Assembly (NCBI GenBank): GCA_037126765.1
Contig: JBBCBC010000017.1
Location: 22,063,916 to 22,127,915, forward strand
DNA: 64,000 bases
Direction of reading: 5' to 3'
Origin: Stenogyne calaminthoides
Taxonomy: Eukaryota > Streptophyta > Magnoliopsida > Lamiales > Lamiaceae
Part shown: positions 34,841 to 47,400 of the stretch, piece by piece
Layout: each line of letters opens with the position of its first letter
Numbering within the stretch: the first letter of the stretch is position 1
Program-made: the position numbers and the translations under genes
The notes under the pieces: generated by a model
Database searches by the model: none
The model's input: only the letters and a program-made list of their open reading frames with translations
What the model was told of the DNA's origin: nothing

Positions 34841-35830
34841 GTGTGGATTTGAATGTTACCGTTGGAGAGAGTCACATTCAAATCCATACTATTCTTGTAA
34901 GTACAACAGCTTCTTCAGGCTGGTTGTCTTCCTCTCATTGGTCCACGTCAGCTGATTCTAACGGCTATATTCCTCAGATTCCTCGTCTTGGAATCATTCA
35001 GGATTCTCTGAGTCTCAGTGTCTTCAGAGACATACTGAGTCTTCAGTTCTTCATCTGAGTCTCAGGTTTATCTGAGCCTCAGGATACTCGATTAAGCAGA
35101 CTTCTCTTCAGCGGACCTTGTCTGATCAGGCATACTGACACTCAGGTTGACTGAGTTCGGTTCTCTGAATTCAGACATCCTGACCTTCAGGTCACTTTGA
35201 CTCAGGCTATCTGATTTCTTCTTTGCATGATCTGATCAGCTCGACTGATCAGATCAACACATCTTCAGATCAACATCTTCGGATAGCATCAGGTCAGTAC
35301 ATTAGGTTTAGCATATCAGTTTAGCACATCTGATCTTAATCACGTCTGATCTTGATCATCTGCTCGTCTTCATATCCGAGCTCGACACGATCTCGATCGA
35401 TCCACATCCGCTCCTCTTCCGATCGCAACCTTCTCTTCGATCTTCGTCGGTTTTCTTTTACGATCGGCTTATTCCGCTCTTTCCGATCACCATATCACTC
35501 GATCGTTCTTCCGATCATCCGATCAGTCCGTTTCGGTCATCATCGATCATTTGACCTTCGATTCTTCCGATCAATCGGCTTAGCTTTTTCTTCTCTTCCG
35601 ATTTTGCCGACTCATCGAGTTAACTCCGAACTCATCTTACTCATCGATCTCGATCGGTCTAAATCTAGAAGATCATCGTCGATCTCGATCATCTTTCGCT
35701 CGATTTCGTGAGTTCCCCTCAATTTGTTCTCTCGTTCCCCCTCAACTTGTTATCTGTAGATTAGCTTCAAAAACACAAGTTGATAATGTTTTGGCATAAT
35801 TCATCAAAACTAAAATATCCCAACAAAATT

Positions 35831-36440
35831 GAAATACATTATAAAATCCTAAAGAACCGTGAATTAAAGAAAATACAGAAATACATTATAAAATCCTAAC
35901 CTGCATAGCTGTAAATAAAAAAATATATACATAAATACATTATAAAATCCTAAGTAAAAGTACAACCTTAACCAATAATTCAATTCATAACTCAAATTAC
36001 TTACCTCAATACTCTCTGGAATATAAAATAATAAAATCAGATTAGATAGAACATATTAAAAGAAACTCTTCCACAACTAATTCAACACTCAAATTACTTA
36101 TCTCAATACTCCGTGCAATATAAAAAAACTCTCTGCAATATACAAAATAATTTCACAATTGCAATAAACATTCGTAACCAATTAATAACTCAAATTACTT
36201 ACCTCAATACTTCATGCAATATAAAATAATAAAATTAAATTAAATACACAACACAAAATCAGATTTAAAAATTCATAAGATAAAAAACGAATTCATAACT
36301 CAAATTACTTACCTCAATATTTCCTGCAATATATACAAAGCGTGAATATTAATCACTATGAACAAATTAGAAGAAATTTATTCACAATTAATTCAACACT
36401 CAAATTACTTATCTCAATACTCCATGCAATATAAAAAAAC
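35831..36440. repeat. Degenerate repeats of two short motifs in Harbinger-like host sequence
   Basis: AAATACATTATAAAATCCTAA occurs three times (35831-35955), then CTCAAATTACTTACCTCAAT with CATGCAATATAAAA occurs about five times (35993-36440), 65-120 bases apart. No coding signal. Confidence 0.7.
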
Positions 36441-36800
36441 ACCATGCAATATAAAAATTATTTGCGTTTGTTTTTTGTCTTTGGAATTGCACATAATTGT
36501 TGGGATAATATACACATATTAATTTGTTGATTAATCTGATGGTCCCGATGGGAAAACCCATTTTGCGCGTACGGAAGCAAAACATGAAGTTCAGTGCATA
36601 TAAAACAGGGGTGAGGGCAGAGTGATTCCAATTTTTTTTTTCTTTTTAAGCTCATGTGTTGTGTTTTGCTTATAATCGAATGCATATGACAGTATAAGAA
36701 CATAAAGCAGTAAACAACACAACAATGTATAGTGGTTCGGAGACTCAAGCTCCTACATCCACTCTCCCTGTTCCTAGGGAAATTCCTTCAAACACTTCTT

Positions 36801-36929
36801 GAGCTTTCTGACTACTCCACGTAGTTTACTTACTCAACTCGGCCCTGAGCTTTCTGACTACTCCACGTAGTTTACTTACTCAACCCGACCTTGAGCTTTC
36901 TGACTACCTCTGTAGTTTACTAACTCAAA
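36801..36929. repeat. 46 bp tandem repeat in the R-U5 part of element B (three units)
   Basis: The unit starts GAGCTTTCTGACTACTCCAC and occurs at 36801, 36847 and 36893, the last degenerate. The same array is in the right LTR at about 38725-38852. Element A lacks it. Confidence 0.85.
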
Positions 36930-38325
36930 CTGGACTTATCACCCTCTCGGGCTCGCCTCTTAGATGTTTAACGAGTTCACACTCCTTCGGGACTTATCAC
37001 CCTCACTCGGGATTGCCTAACAACTACCTCACTTCACCACTAGTTATCTCTTACGAGAATGGGGTTTGGGTTTGGTGTTGTCTCCAACTATGGTGAGATT
37101 TTCCCTTACAATGGTTTAGCCTCAATGCTAAGGTTGGGAAAATCTCTCTAAGCTTAGTATACATCGTGGGTTGCTTAGATTGGGTTCTTGAACACTCTTT
37201 GAATATATTTGTATATCTATAGACTTGTGTTCTAGGGTGGGAATGCTTTGGGTATAACTCTCTTTGGCTCTGTAGCATCTCGTGCTATAATCTCCACGCA
37301 TCCACACCTTAATTTGATGGAAGATCTTGTATTTATAGTGTGGATTTGAATGTTACCGTTGGAGAGAATCACATTCAAATCCATACTATTCTTGTAAGTA
37401 CAACTTGACCTTCTTCATTTGGTTGTCTTCCTCTCATTGGTCCACGTCGGTGATTCTAACGGCTATATTCCTCGATTCTCGCCTTGGAATCATTCAGATT
37501 CTCTCGAGTCTCGGTGTCTTGAGAGACATCCGAGTCTTGATTCTCATCCGAGCCATCGGTTCTATCCCGAGTCTTGAGTTTATCCGAGCCTCGGGATACT
37601 TGATTCAAGCCGGACTTCTCTTGGCCGGACCTTATCGATCGGGCATCTCGACACTCAGCCGATCGAGTTCGATTCTCTAAATTGAGACATCGACCTTCAG
37701 TCACTTTGACTCGAGCTATCGATTTCTTCTTTGCTCGATCGATCATTTCGACCGATCAGATCAACACATCTTCGATCAACATCTCGGGGATAGCATCAGT
37801 CGATTACATTAGGTTTAGCATATCGGTTTAGCACGCCGATCTCAATCACGTTTGATCTTGATCATCGCTCATCTTCATATCGATCTCGATCACGTCGATC
37901 TCGTCGGTCTCATCTGCTCCTCTTTCGATCCGCAACCTTCTCTTCCGATCTTACGGTCAATTTCTTTTCGATCGAACTTATGCGCTCTTCCGATCATCAT
38001 ATCACTCGATTGTTCTTCCGATCATCGATCAGTCGTTTCGGTCATCGATCATTTGACCTTCTGATTCTTCTGATCAGCTGGCTTAGCTTTTCTTCTCTTC
38101 TGATTTTGCACAACTCATCAGTTAACTCAGAACTCATCTAACTCATCTGATCTCGATTAGTCTCGTCTGCAGTCTCGTCTGATCTCGATCATCTTCATCT
38201 GATTTCGTGAGTTCCCCCTCAACTTGTTCTCCTGTTCCCCCTCAACTTGTTATCTGTAAATTAGCTTCAATAACACAAGTTGATAATGTTTTGGCATAAT
38301 TCATCAAAACTAAAATATCCCAACA

Positions 38326-38461
38326 ATTTCCCCCTTTTTGATAATGACGCCAAAACATTAGAATATATGCATTTTTAAAGAAACGGGTTTTCTTTTAAAA
38401 GATCAGTTCAGGTGGTTATTTTGAAATCAGTGAACGTTTGAACACCTGCTCTGATACCAAT
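38326..38461 (-). other. Internal region of element B: polypurine tract and primer-binding site
   Basis: On the minus strand the primer site TGGTATCAGAGCA is at 38447-38459 and the polypurine tract is at 38326-38340. The sequence matches the element A internal region with only a few changes. Confidence 0.85.
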
Positions 38462-40842
38462 TGATGGTCCCGATGGGAAAACCCATTTTGCGCGTACGGA
38501 AGCAAAACATGAAGTTCAGTGCATATAAAACAGGGGTGAGGGCAGAGTGATTCCAATTTTTTTTTCTTTTTAAGCTCATGTGTTGTGTTTTGCTTATAAT
38601 CGAATGCATATGACAGTATAAGAACATAAAGCAGTAAACAACACAACAATGTATAGTGGTTCGGAGACTCAAGCTCCTACATCCACTCTCCCTGTTCCTA
38701 GGGAAATTCCTTCAAACACTTCTTGAGCTTTCTGACTACTCCACGTAGTTTACTTACTCAACTCGGCCCTGAGCTTTCTGACTACTCCACGTAGTTTACT
38801 TACTCAACCCGACCTTGAGCTTTCGACTACCTTCTGTAGTTTACTAACTCAAACTGGACTTATCACCCTCTCGGGCTCGCCTCTTAGATGTTTAACGAGT
38901 TCACACTCCTTCGGGACTTATCACCCTCACTCGGGATTGCCTAACAACTACCTCACTTCACCACTAGTTATCTCTTACGAGAATGGGGTTTGGGTTTGGT
39001 GTTGTCTCCAACTATGGTGAGATTTTCCCTTACAATGGTTTAGCCTCAATGCTAAGGTTGGGAAAATCTCTCTAAGCTTAGTATACATCGTGGGTTGCTT
39101 AGATTGGGTTCTTGAACACTCTTTGAATATATTTGTATATCTATAGACTTGTGTTCTAGGGTGGGAATGCTTTGGGTATAACTCTCTTTGGCTCTGTAGC
39201 ATCTCGTGCTATAATCTCCACGCATCCACACCTTAATTTGATGGAAGATCTTGTATTTATAGTGTGGATTTGAATGTTACCGTTGGAGAGAATCACATTC
39301 AAATCCATACTATTCTTGTAAGTACAACAGCTTCTTCAGGCTGGTTGTCTTCCTCTCATTGGTCCACGTCAGCTGATTCTAACGGCTATATTCCTCAGAT
39401 TCCTCGCCTTGGAATCATTCAGATTCTCACGAGTCTCGGTGTCTTGAGACATCTTTGAGTCTTGATTCTCATCTGAGCCTTCAGTTCTATCTGAGTCTTC
39501 AGGTTTATCTGAGCCTCAGGATACTTGATTTAGCGAACTTCTCTTCGGCGGACCTTATCGTCGGGCATCGACACTCGGTGGTGAGTTCGATTCTCTAAAT
39601 TGAGACATCGACCTACGGTCACTTTGACTCGAGCTATCGATTTCTTCTTTGCGATCGATCATTTCGTGATCGATCATCACATCTTCGGATCAACATCTCG
39701 AGGATAGCATCGGTCGATTACATTAGGTTTAGCATATCGGTTTAGCGCCGATCTCAATCACGTTTGATCTTGATCATTTGCTCATCTTCATATCGATCTC
39801 GATCGATCCGTCGATCTCGTCGGTCTCATCTGCTCCTCTTACGATCGCAACCTTCTCTTACGATCTTACGGTCAATTTCTTCGACGATCGGCTTATGCGC
39901 TCTTCGATCATCATATCATTTCGTTCTTCCGATCATCGATCATTTGACCTTCCGATTCTTCCGATCACCGGGCTTAACTTTTTTCTCTTCCGATTTTTGC
40001 CTGACTCATCGGTTAACTTTCGAGAACTCATCTAACTCATCTGATCTCGATTAGTCTCGTCTGCCGTCTCGTCTGATCTCGATCATCTTCATCTGATTTC
40101 GTGAGTTCCCCCTCAACTTGTTCTCTTGTTCCCCCTCAACTTGTTATCTGTAAATTAGCTTCAATAACACAAGTTGATAATGTTTTGGCATAATTCATCA
40201 AAACTAAAATATCCCAACATAATCATATATATATATATATAAAGATATATATGGGCAAACATATATATTTTAGCGTGAATGTATTAAAAAAATATTTTAA
40301 ATAACTTTTAATGAGAGTGCACAATTTTGAAACAAAACAATCTTGTTAAATTGAACTTTCCGTAGATTAACGTGGTTTCGTCACGTAAGCTAAAATATGT
40401 TTACCAATATATAAAACACCATGCAAATAAAAATTATTTGCGCTTGTTTTTTGTCTTTGGAACTGCACATAATTTAGGGACAATATTCATACTAATTATT
40501 GATTAATCATATATATATATATAAAGATATATATGGGCAAACATATATATTTTAGCGTGAATATATTAAAATTTTATTTTAAATAACTTTTAATGAGAGT
40601 GCATGATTTTGAAACGAAATAATTTGGTTAAATTGGGCTTTTCGTAGATTAACATGGTTTCGCCACATAAACTAAAATAGGTTTATCAATATATAGTATT
40701 AAGATATATATATATATATATAGTCATAGTTGTATGTTTTTTTTTTGGAACTAATGTATTTTTGGTATTTTTTTTTCTAAACAATTTGGATAACTTTTTT
40801 TATATACAAGTGTGTTCCATATACATTTGCATCAATAGTTCC

Positions 40843-43800
40843 TGTTGGAAAATTAACTGCCCGAATCTATTCGAGATGAATATTTAAATACAAATTTAAT
40901 TCTAACAATTATTACTAGCATGAATTAATCCTATATTAATTCAAATAATAATTCAACAACAAATCATGCATACAAATTCGTCACATAAATCATACGCATG
41001 CGCAATTGCTAGGAGTTTACGTGAATTAACATCTCGGAGTGACAAACGTTGAGAAGATGGATATCCCGGTCACACGAACAAACCCAAAGAGCCTTCTCAA
41101 GTATTCTCTCGTCCTTGTTCAACAATCCGGTGGAAGGATGCTCGCGAACAATTAACAAAAGGAAAAATAAAATTATGTCGCATCACCTTTGTGGATTTCT
41201 AATTTTTTCCAACACATGAAATTTCATGGGGATGAAAAATTCATCCCCTATTTATACTAAGGGGTGGTGGCCAATTTTTCTATGAAGAATAAAGATGGAA
41301 AAATCTTTTTCTTGATCTCCAAGAAATCTTGAATATATCTCATATATTCTTTTCTCCATATTTAAAATATTCCACAAAAATCTCACCTCCTTAATTTATG
41401 GAATTTTCTAAATTAAGGGCCAAGAATTCCAAGATTGAGATCTTCTTGAATTTATGAGATATTCTTGTATTCCAAGAATACATATTCATAATATCTTTTC
41501 AAGAAAATCAAGAAAATCTTTCCTTCCTTATTTTCTTCATTATTTTCGAAAATTGCACAATAAATAGCCAAGTGGGAGATTTCTTGAATTTAATGAGATA
41601 AACTTGTATTCCAAGAATACTTATCCTCATTCCATAACAAATTCAAAGAAAATCTTTCTCCCTCTTTTATTTATTTATTTTCGGAAAAAAATTAGAAAAA
41701 ATAGGCAACAATATTTTATTTTATTTTAAACACATTTTTCAGATATTGGACTTTATCTTTGGGCTACTTGAGGGGCCTTTAGGAGAATTAAGATTGGACC
41801 TTCTAATGGACCTTGAATTTTCAATATTGAGCAACAATATTATTCAAACCCATAAATATTAATTAATCTCACTACATAATTAATATTGCACTATTCATCT
41901 TAACCTATATTACAGTTAATATGTCTCCCGGTTATTATTTCCCGTGTTTAAGATTATCCAGTCCATTAATTAATTTAAGCCACTAAAATAGCTTCACATT
42001 AATCAATATCATTTTCCTTGGTTCAGGAACGGCTCAACATTATTATTCATAGCGGAAACTAATTCCACTTGCAAGATTTAGTATGATAAAACTTCTGAGC
42101 CTCCCAAGGGGACAAATCAAACAAGACGCACTTGCACACCGATTCTGCGTATTAAATCTTAGCAATCGTCATGTAACTAATAATATTGCCCAAGATATAA
42201 GGTATTGAATCGCATTTGTTGGTCCCGTTTTGAAAACCCGTGTATGCGTTAAATACCAATTGTAATGCATATAAAACAGGGGTGAGGGCAGGGTGATTCC
42301 AATTCTTTTTGCTTTTAAGAACGATGTGTGTTTTGCTTATAATCGAATGCATATGGCAAGTAAGAACATAAAGCAGTAAAGAACACACGATTTTTATAGT
42401 GGTTCGGACAACTCGTCCTACATCCACTCTTCCCTTCATGGGGCACCAACTTAACCGACTGGACTTAGATTATCGTGTTAGTCCAACACCCAACAGATGT
42501 TTACCGAGTTCACACTCAAACGGGACTTATCTCCCTCACGGGATCGCCTACCCTCCCTTTCGGGATTGCTAGATGTTTACCGAGTTCTCACTCAAACAGG
42601 ACTTATCTCCCTCACGGGATCGCCTACCCTCCCTTTCGGGATTGCTTAGATGTTTACCGAGTTCTCACTCACCTACAAACTTAACCTATCAAACTGATTT
42701 GGGTAAGGTTTGTTTGGTTTCCAACTAGGTTGAGATTTTCCCTTACATTTGTTTAGCCTCAATGCTAAGGATGAGAAAATCTCTCTAAGCTTAGGATATT
42801 ACATTTGTGCTTAGATCTAGGGTAGAACACTCTTGAATATATGCGTGTATTTCTTGCTCAATGTTCTATGGTGGGAATGCTTGAGTATATGGCTCTTGGC
42901 TCTGTAGCATCTTTTTCCACACTCTCCACACTGAATAATGAAGGAATAACTTGTATTTATAGTGTGGATTTGAATGTTACCGTTGGATGGAGTTTCATTC
43001 AAATCCATACTATTTTGTAGCTTTCTACTTGACTTTTTTTCATTTGGTTGTCTTCCTCTCATTGGTCCGCGTCAATTTGAATCTAATGGCTATATTCTTC
43101 GGGATCTTACGAGTCTTGAGATTCTTCATTCGTTGGACTTCTCTTGGCGGACCTTATCGTCGGGTATCTTGACACTCGGGCTAAGCGAGTTTAGCTCTTC
43201 GACTCGGACAATCGACCCTCGGTCACTAACTTTCAGCTATCGATCATCGATGGCGTTCGATTCTCGATGAACATGACTTGGATGACTTCTCTTACGATTT
43301 CTTCTCTTTGATCGATCGGCTCTTTTGATCGGATCATTACATTTTATCAGTCGACATCTCAGTTTATCTGCATTAGATTAGTACATCAGGTTAGCATATC
43401 AGGTTAGTTGCATCAGGTTAGCTTATCTGATCTCGATCACGTCTGATCTCGATCAGTCTCATCTGCTCCTCTTCTGATCTGCAACCTCCTCTTCTGATCT
43501 GCACCCTTCTCTTCTGATCTGGTCTTCTGATCAGCTTATCTTTTCTGGTCATCTGATTAGGTCATCTGGTCATCTGATCTTCTGATCAGCTAGCTTAGCT
43601 TTTCTTTTCTTCTGATTTTGCTCAGCTCATCAGTTATCTCCGGAACTCATCTGATCTCGATCAGTCTTGTCTGCAGCCTCGTCTGATCTCGATCATCTTC
43701 GTCTGATTTCGTGAGTTCCCCCTCAACTTGTTCTCTCGTTCCCCCTCAACTTGTTATCTGTACATTAGCTTCAATAACACAAGTTGATAATGTTTTGGCA

Positions 43801-44314
43801 TAATTCATCAAAACTAAAATATCCCAACAACATTGATTCTCTACCCATCATAAGTCAAAGCAATAGTTATTAATTCCACACGATCCTATTTAAGGGACGG
43901 GGATTAAGAAATAACTAACTACTGAGGTCTAATTCTTCTATATTCAGTACTGAAGAATTTATCCTCTTGTAGGTCCTTTTCAGCGCATCATAATGCACTA
44001 GTGCAATCTCTTGGTCAAGACAAGCCAATCTGAGCCTTACACTTCAACCTTTCACGATGGATTGTTCATTTTTATCTAGGTTGTGAATTCTGTACTTTTA
44101 GTTACAAGGGACTGTTAATTTAGTCTTCTGTGATCTGTTATCACTAAATTAACTACAATGTAACACGTACTAATTATTTGAACAGTTATGCAGTAAATAT
44201 ATGTAACATTCAATGATGTTTAAAGCAACAGTGATAAATAATTTATTTCAGCAAATAAGACAAAAATTCAGTCTGGACAAAGTAAAAAGCATACTTTCCA
44301 GTATAACCCCAACA
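40843..44314 (-). repeat. 3' LTR of Copia copy 2, interrupted
   Basis: It starts TGTTGGAA and ends CCCCAACA. Without the insertion it is about 1.85 kb, like the 5' LTR. The polypurine tract lies next to it at about 44315-44331 (minus strand AGTATAAGTGGGAGAT); a second, similar stretch is at about 44415-44431. Confidence 0.88.
42217..43829 (-). mobile_element. Solo LTR of the element A/B family inside the Copia 3' LTR (1613 bp)
   Basis: It begins TGTTGGTCCCG and ends CCCAACA, with flanking GCATT (42212-42216) and ACATT (43830-43834), one base apart. The uninterrupted Copia LTR at 51654-53507 shows the empty site (near 53015-53025, GAATCACATTGATTCTC). It carries its own variant of the R-U5 tandem array (about 42523-42675, unit near 76 bases) and the TATA box at 42952-42961. 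Confidence 0.9.
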
Positions 44315-44428
44315 ATCTCCCACTTATACTCAAAGTCTGCTTTTAAGTATACTACAACATGTCTCGTGTAGAATCTACGTGACATCTATGTCACTACACG
44401 AACCTAATAATATCTCTCCCACTTATAC

Positions 44429-47400
44429 TCAAAGCAGATTGACAACGATCTTGACACCCATTCCTTCTACATGTCTCTCAAATGTATTCTGAGGCAGACC
44501 CTTTGTGAATGGATCTGCTAGGTTGTCCTCTGACGCGATCTTTGCCACCTCTATATCTCCTCTCTTAAAGATTTCTCGTATAAGATGATATTTCCTTTCA
44601 ATGTGTTTGCTGGCCTTGTGGGCTCTTGGTTCCCTTGAATTTGCAACTGCTCCGGCATTATCACTATAGACCGTGATTGTGCTGGGCAAATTTGGAACTA
44701 CGTCCAAGTCCACTAGGAAGTTCTTGAGCCAAACCGCTTCCTTCGCTGCTTCACAAGCAGCTACATACTCGGCTTCCATGGTAGAATCTGCGATGCATTT
44801 CTGCTTAACGCTTCTCCATGTAATGGCTCCTCCCCCATGCAAAACACACTAACCGAGGTAGATTTTCTGGAATCTAAGTCTGATTGGAAATCCGAGTCCG
44901 TGTAACCGATGGGAATCAGACTGTCTGACTGATAAACCAACATTCTATCGCGAGTTCTCTTCAGATACTTCAGAATAATTTTAACTGTAGTCCAATGTTC
45001 TTTCCCCGGATTACTCTGATATCTTGCCACCATTCCAACAGCGAAGCAGATATCTGGTCTCGTGCAGAGCATTACATACATGAGGCTTCCGACAACCGAA
45101 GCATAAGGAACGCCCTTCATGTCATCTATCTCCTTTTACGTCTTCGGGCACATTTCTTTGGATAGATGTATTCCATGTCTGAAAGGTACAAAACTTTTTT
45201 TGGAATCTTGCATGCTGAACCGCTTCAAGACAGTGTCTATGTATGAAGCTTGCGATAAGTCTATCATCCTTTTTTTACGATCTCGAGTGACTTTGATCCC
45301 AAGGATGTGACCGGTTTCCCCTAAGTCCTTCATATCAAACTGTTTTGACAGCCATACCCTTACACCCGACAATACCTTTACATCATCTCCGATGAGTAGA
45401 ATATCATCTACGTATAGTACTAAGAATACCAATGCAGTTCCGACACGCTTCTTATACACATAACTTTCGAACTCGTTTTGATTGAACCCGTAAGACATTA
45501 TAACCTGATCAAAACATTGGTTCCAAGCACTTGAAGCTTGCTTTAGTCCATAAATGGACTTCTTGAGCTTGCAAACTAGATGTTCTTGGCCTTTTTCAAT
45601 GAAGCCTTCGGGTTGTTACATATAGATTTCTTCTTCAAGACTTCCGTTGAGGAAAGCTGTCTTGACATCCATTTGCCAGATCTCTAAATCGAGATGCGCA
45701 GCTATCGACAAGAGAATACAGATGGACTTGAGCATAGCTACAGGCGAAAAAGTTTCCTCATAGTCGATCCCTTCTTTCTAAGTGTAACCTTTTGACACAA
45801 GTCTAGCCTTGAAGGTTTTTACCTTCTCGTCCGGTCCTCTTTTTCTCTTGTATACCCACTTGCATCCAATGGGCTTGACCCCATTAAGTGGTTCGACTAG
45901 CTCCCACACCTTATTATGATCCATAGAACCCATCTCGACTTCCATTGTTGTTTGCCAAGAATCCGCATCCTTGTCTTGGATTGCCTCATTGTAAGTCTAT
46001 GGGTCCGATTCATCTTCACCGGGGACCAAGTCCGACGACTCTCCTATCCCCATGAATCTCTCGGGTTGTCTAACAACCCTCCCACTACGACGAGGTTCCT
46101 GTTGTGTAAGTGTGTCGTTTGGTATGTCAACTTGTACTGTTGGCATTGAGGTAAGCCCTCTTAGCTCATCTAAGGTAATCTCACTTCTGGGTTTTTTATT
46201 GTTCATATAGTCTTCTTCCAAGAATCTAAAGTGCGTACTGATTACCACCGTTTGATCTTCGGGACCATAGAACATGCACCCTTTCGTTCCCTCAGGGTAC
46301 CCTATAAACAACCTTAATTCTGATTGTGGATCCAACTTACCGGCTTCCTTGTCCAACACGTATGCCGGATACCCCCAAATTTTCATGTGTCTTAAACTGG
46401 GCTTGCGCCTGATCCACAGCTCTTTAGGAGTTTCGGGAACCGATTTGGATGGCACCAAATTTAGAATGTAAGCCGCTGTTTCCAAGGCGTGACCCCAAAA
46501 CGATTTGGGTAGATCCACATAACTCATCATCGATCTGACCATTTCTAAAATAGTTATGTTTCTTCGTTCTGTAGCCCCATTTTATTGAGGGGTTCCGGGT
46601 GCAGTCAACTGAGATACAATCTCTTCATCAGACAAGTAGTTCAAAAATTCATCGCTGAGGTATTCGCCTCCACGATCAGATCGTAGACACTTGATACGTT
46701 TTTCCCTATGATTCTCTGTTTGAGCCTTAAATTCCTTGAATTTATCAAAGGTCTCAGATTTATGCTCCATAAGGTAAATGTATCCATAACTTGAGTAATC
46801 ATCGATAAAAGTAACGAAATACTCATAACCTCCTCTTGCTTTAATTGACATTGGAGCACATACATCGGTGCGAATGATTTCCAACACTTCTTTGGCTCTA
46901 TTCCCCTTGGCTCTGAATGCCCTCTTGGTCATTTTACCCTCCAAACATGATTCGCAAGTTGGAAATGGTTCAATCCGGAGAGACTCCAATGAACCATCTT
47001 GAACCAACCTTTGGATCTTTTTTGGATTAATATGACCTAGTCTCAGATGCCATAGAAGTGTTTCGTTCATATCTGATGAACGTTTTCTTTTATTACTCGA
47101 AACAGTCGATGTGTTATAGGATGAATTTCGTGAGTGATGTGCACAATTAATTGTGTAGAGATTATTCGACAACGTTCCATGACATATAAACTCATTATTT
47201 AGAGTAATGGTAACAACTTTATTAAAAGTAACCGAATATCCATCAAGAAAAAGTTTAGAAACTGAAATTAAATTCTTTCTAAAACTAGGAACGTAAAGAA
47301 CATCTCTTAAAATTAAAACTTTATCTTCAAAAGACAACCGCACTTCTCCCACTGCTTCAGCTGCCACTCTCTTAGCATCACCCAGTGTGATGAGGATCTC

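Larger units (their letters stand above)
32655..35825 (-). mobile_element. Element A: non-autonomous LTR retrotransposon with a 138 bp internal region
   Basis: Left LTR 32655-34031 (1377 bp), internal region 34032-34169, right LTR 34170-35825 (1656 bp). Target duplications AAATT lie at 32650-32654 and 35826-35830. The internal region holds a polypurine tract and a methionine-tRNA primer site, and nothing else of note. The left LTR is shorter because it lacks a block present in the right LTR (after CTCTCTAAG, about 33093, including the TATA box) and one repeat unit. LTRs begin TGTTGG or TGATAG and end CCCAACA. No protein is encoded, so movement must have used enzymes from another element. Primer site and polypurine tract suggest a Copia/Sirevirus-type partner. 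Confidence 0.85.
36537..40219 (-). mobile_element. Element B: non-autonomous LTR retrotransposon with a 136 bp internal region
   Basis: Left LTR 36537-38325 (1789 bp), internal region 38326-38461, right LTR 38462-40219 (1758 bp). Target duplications TAATC lie at 36532-36536 and 40220-40224. The inner 0.85 kb of the two LTRs (R-U5) is almost identical, which points to a recent insertion, whereas the U3 parts differ at many CTG/CAG sites. The internal region matches that of element A, yet the insertion site is different, so the short form itself has transposed. No protein is encoded. Confidence 0.88.
36438..40690. repeat. Tandem duplication of about 0.28-0.3 kb, first unit split by element B
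   Basis: Unit 1 is 36438-36536 plus 40225-40424; unit 2 begins at 40425. Both contain AACACCATGCAA, ATTATTTGCG(T/C)TTGTTTTTTG and GATATATATGGGCAAACATA. The duplication therefore predates element B. Confidence 0.7.

Noticed and set aside
33058..35711. Plus-strand open frames of up to 127 codons, some repeated in several copies
   Set aside because: They run antisense through LTR U3 and R-U5 sequence, contain S/I/D-rich products of TCGATC/CTGATC repeats, and change between LTR copies by frameshift.
35993..36440. Regularly spaced short repeats that could suggest a CRISPR-like array
   Set aside because: Repeats are degenerate, spacing varies from 65 to 120 bases and the setting is a plant transposon.
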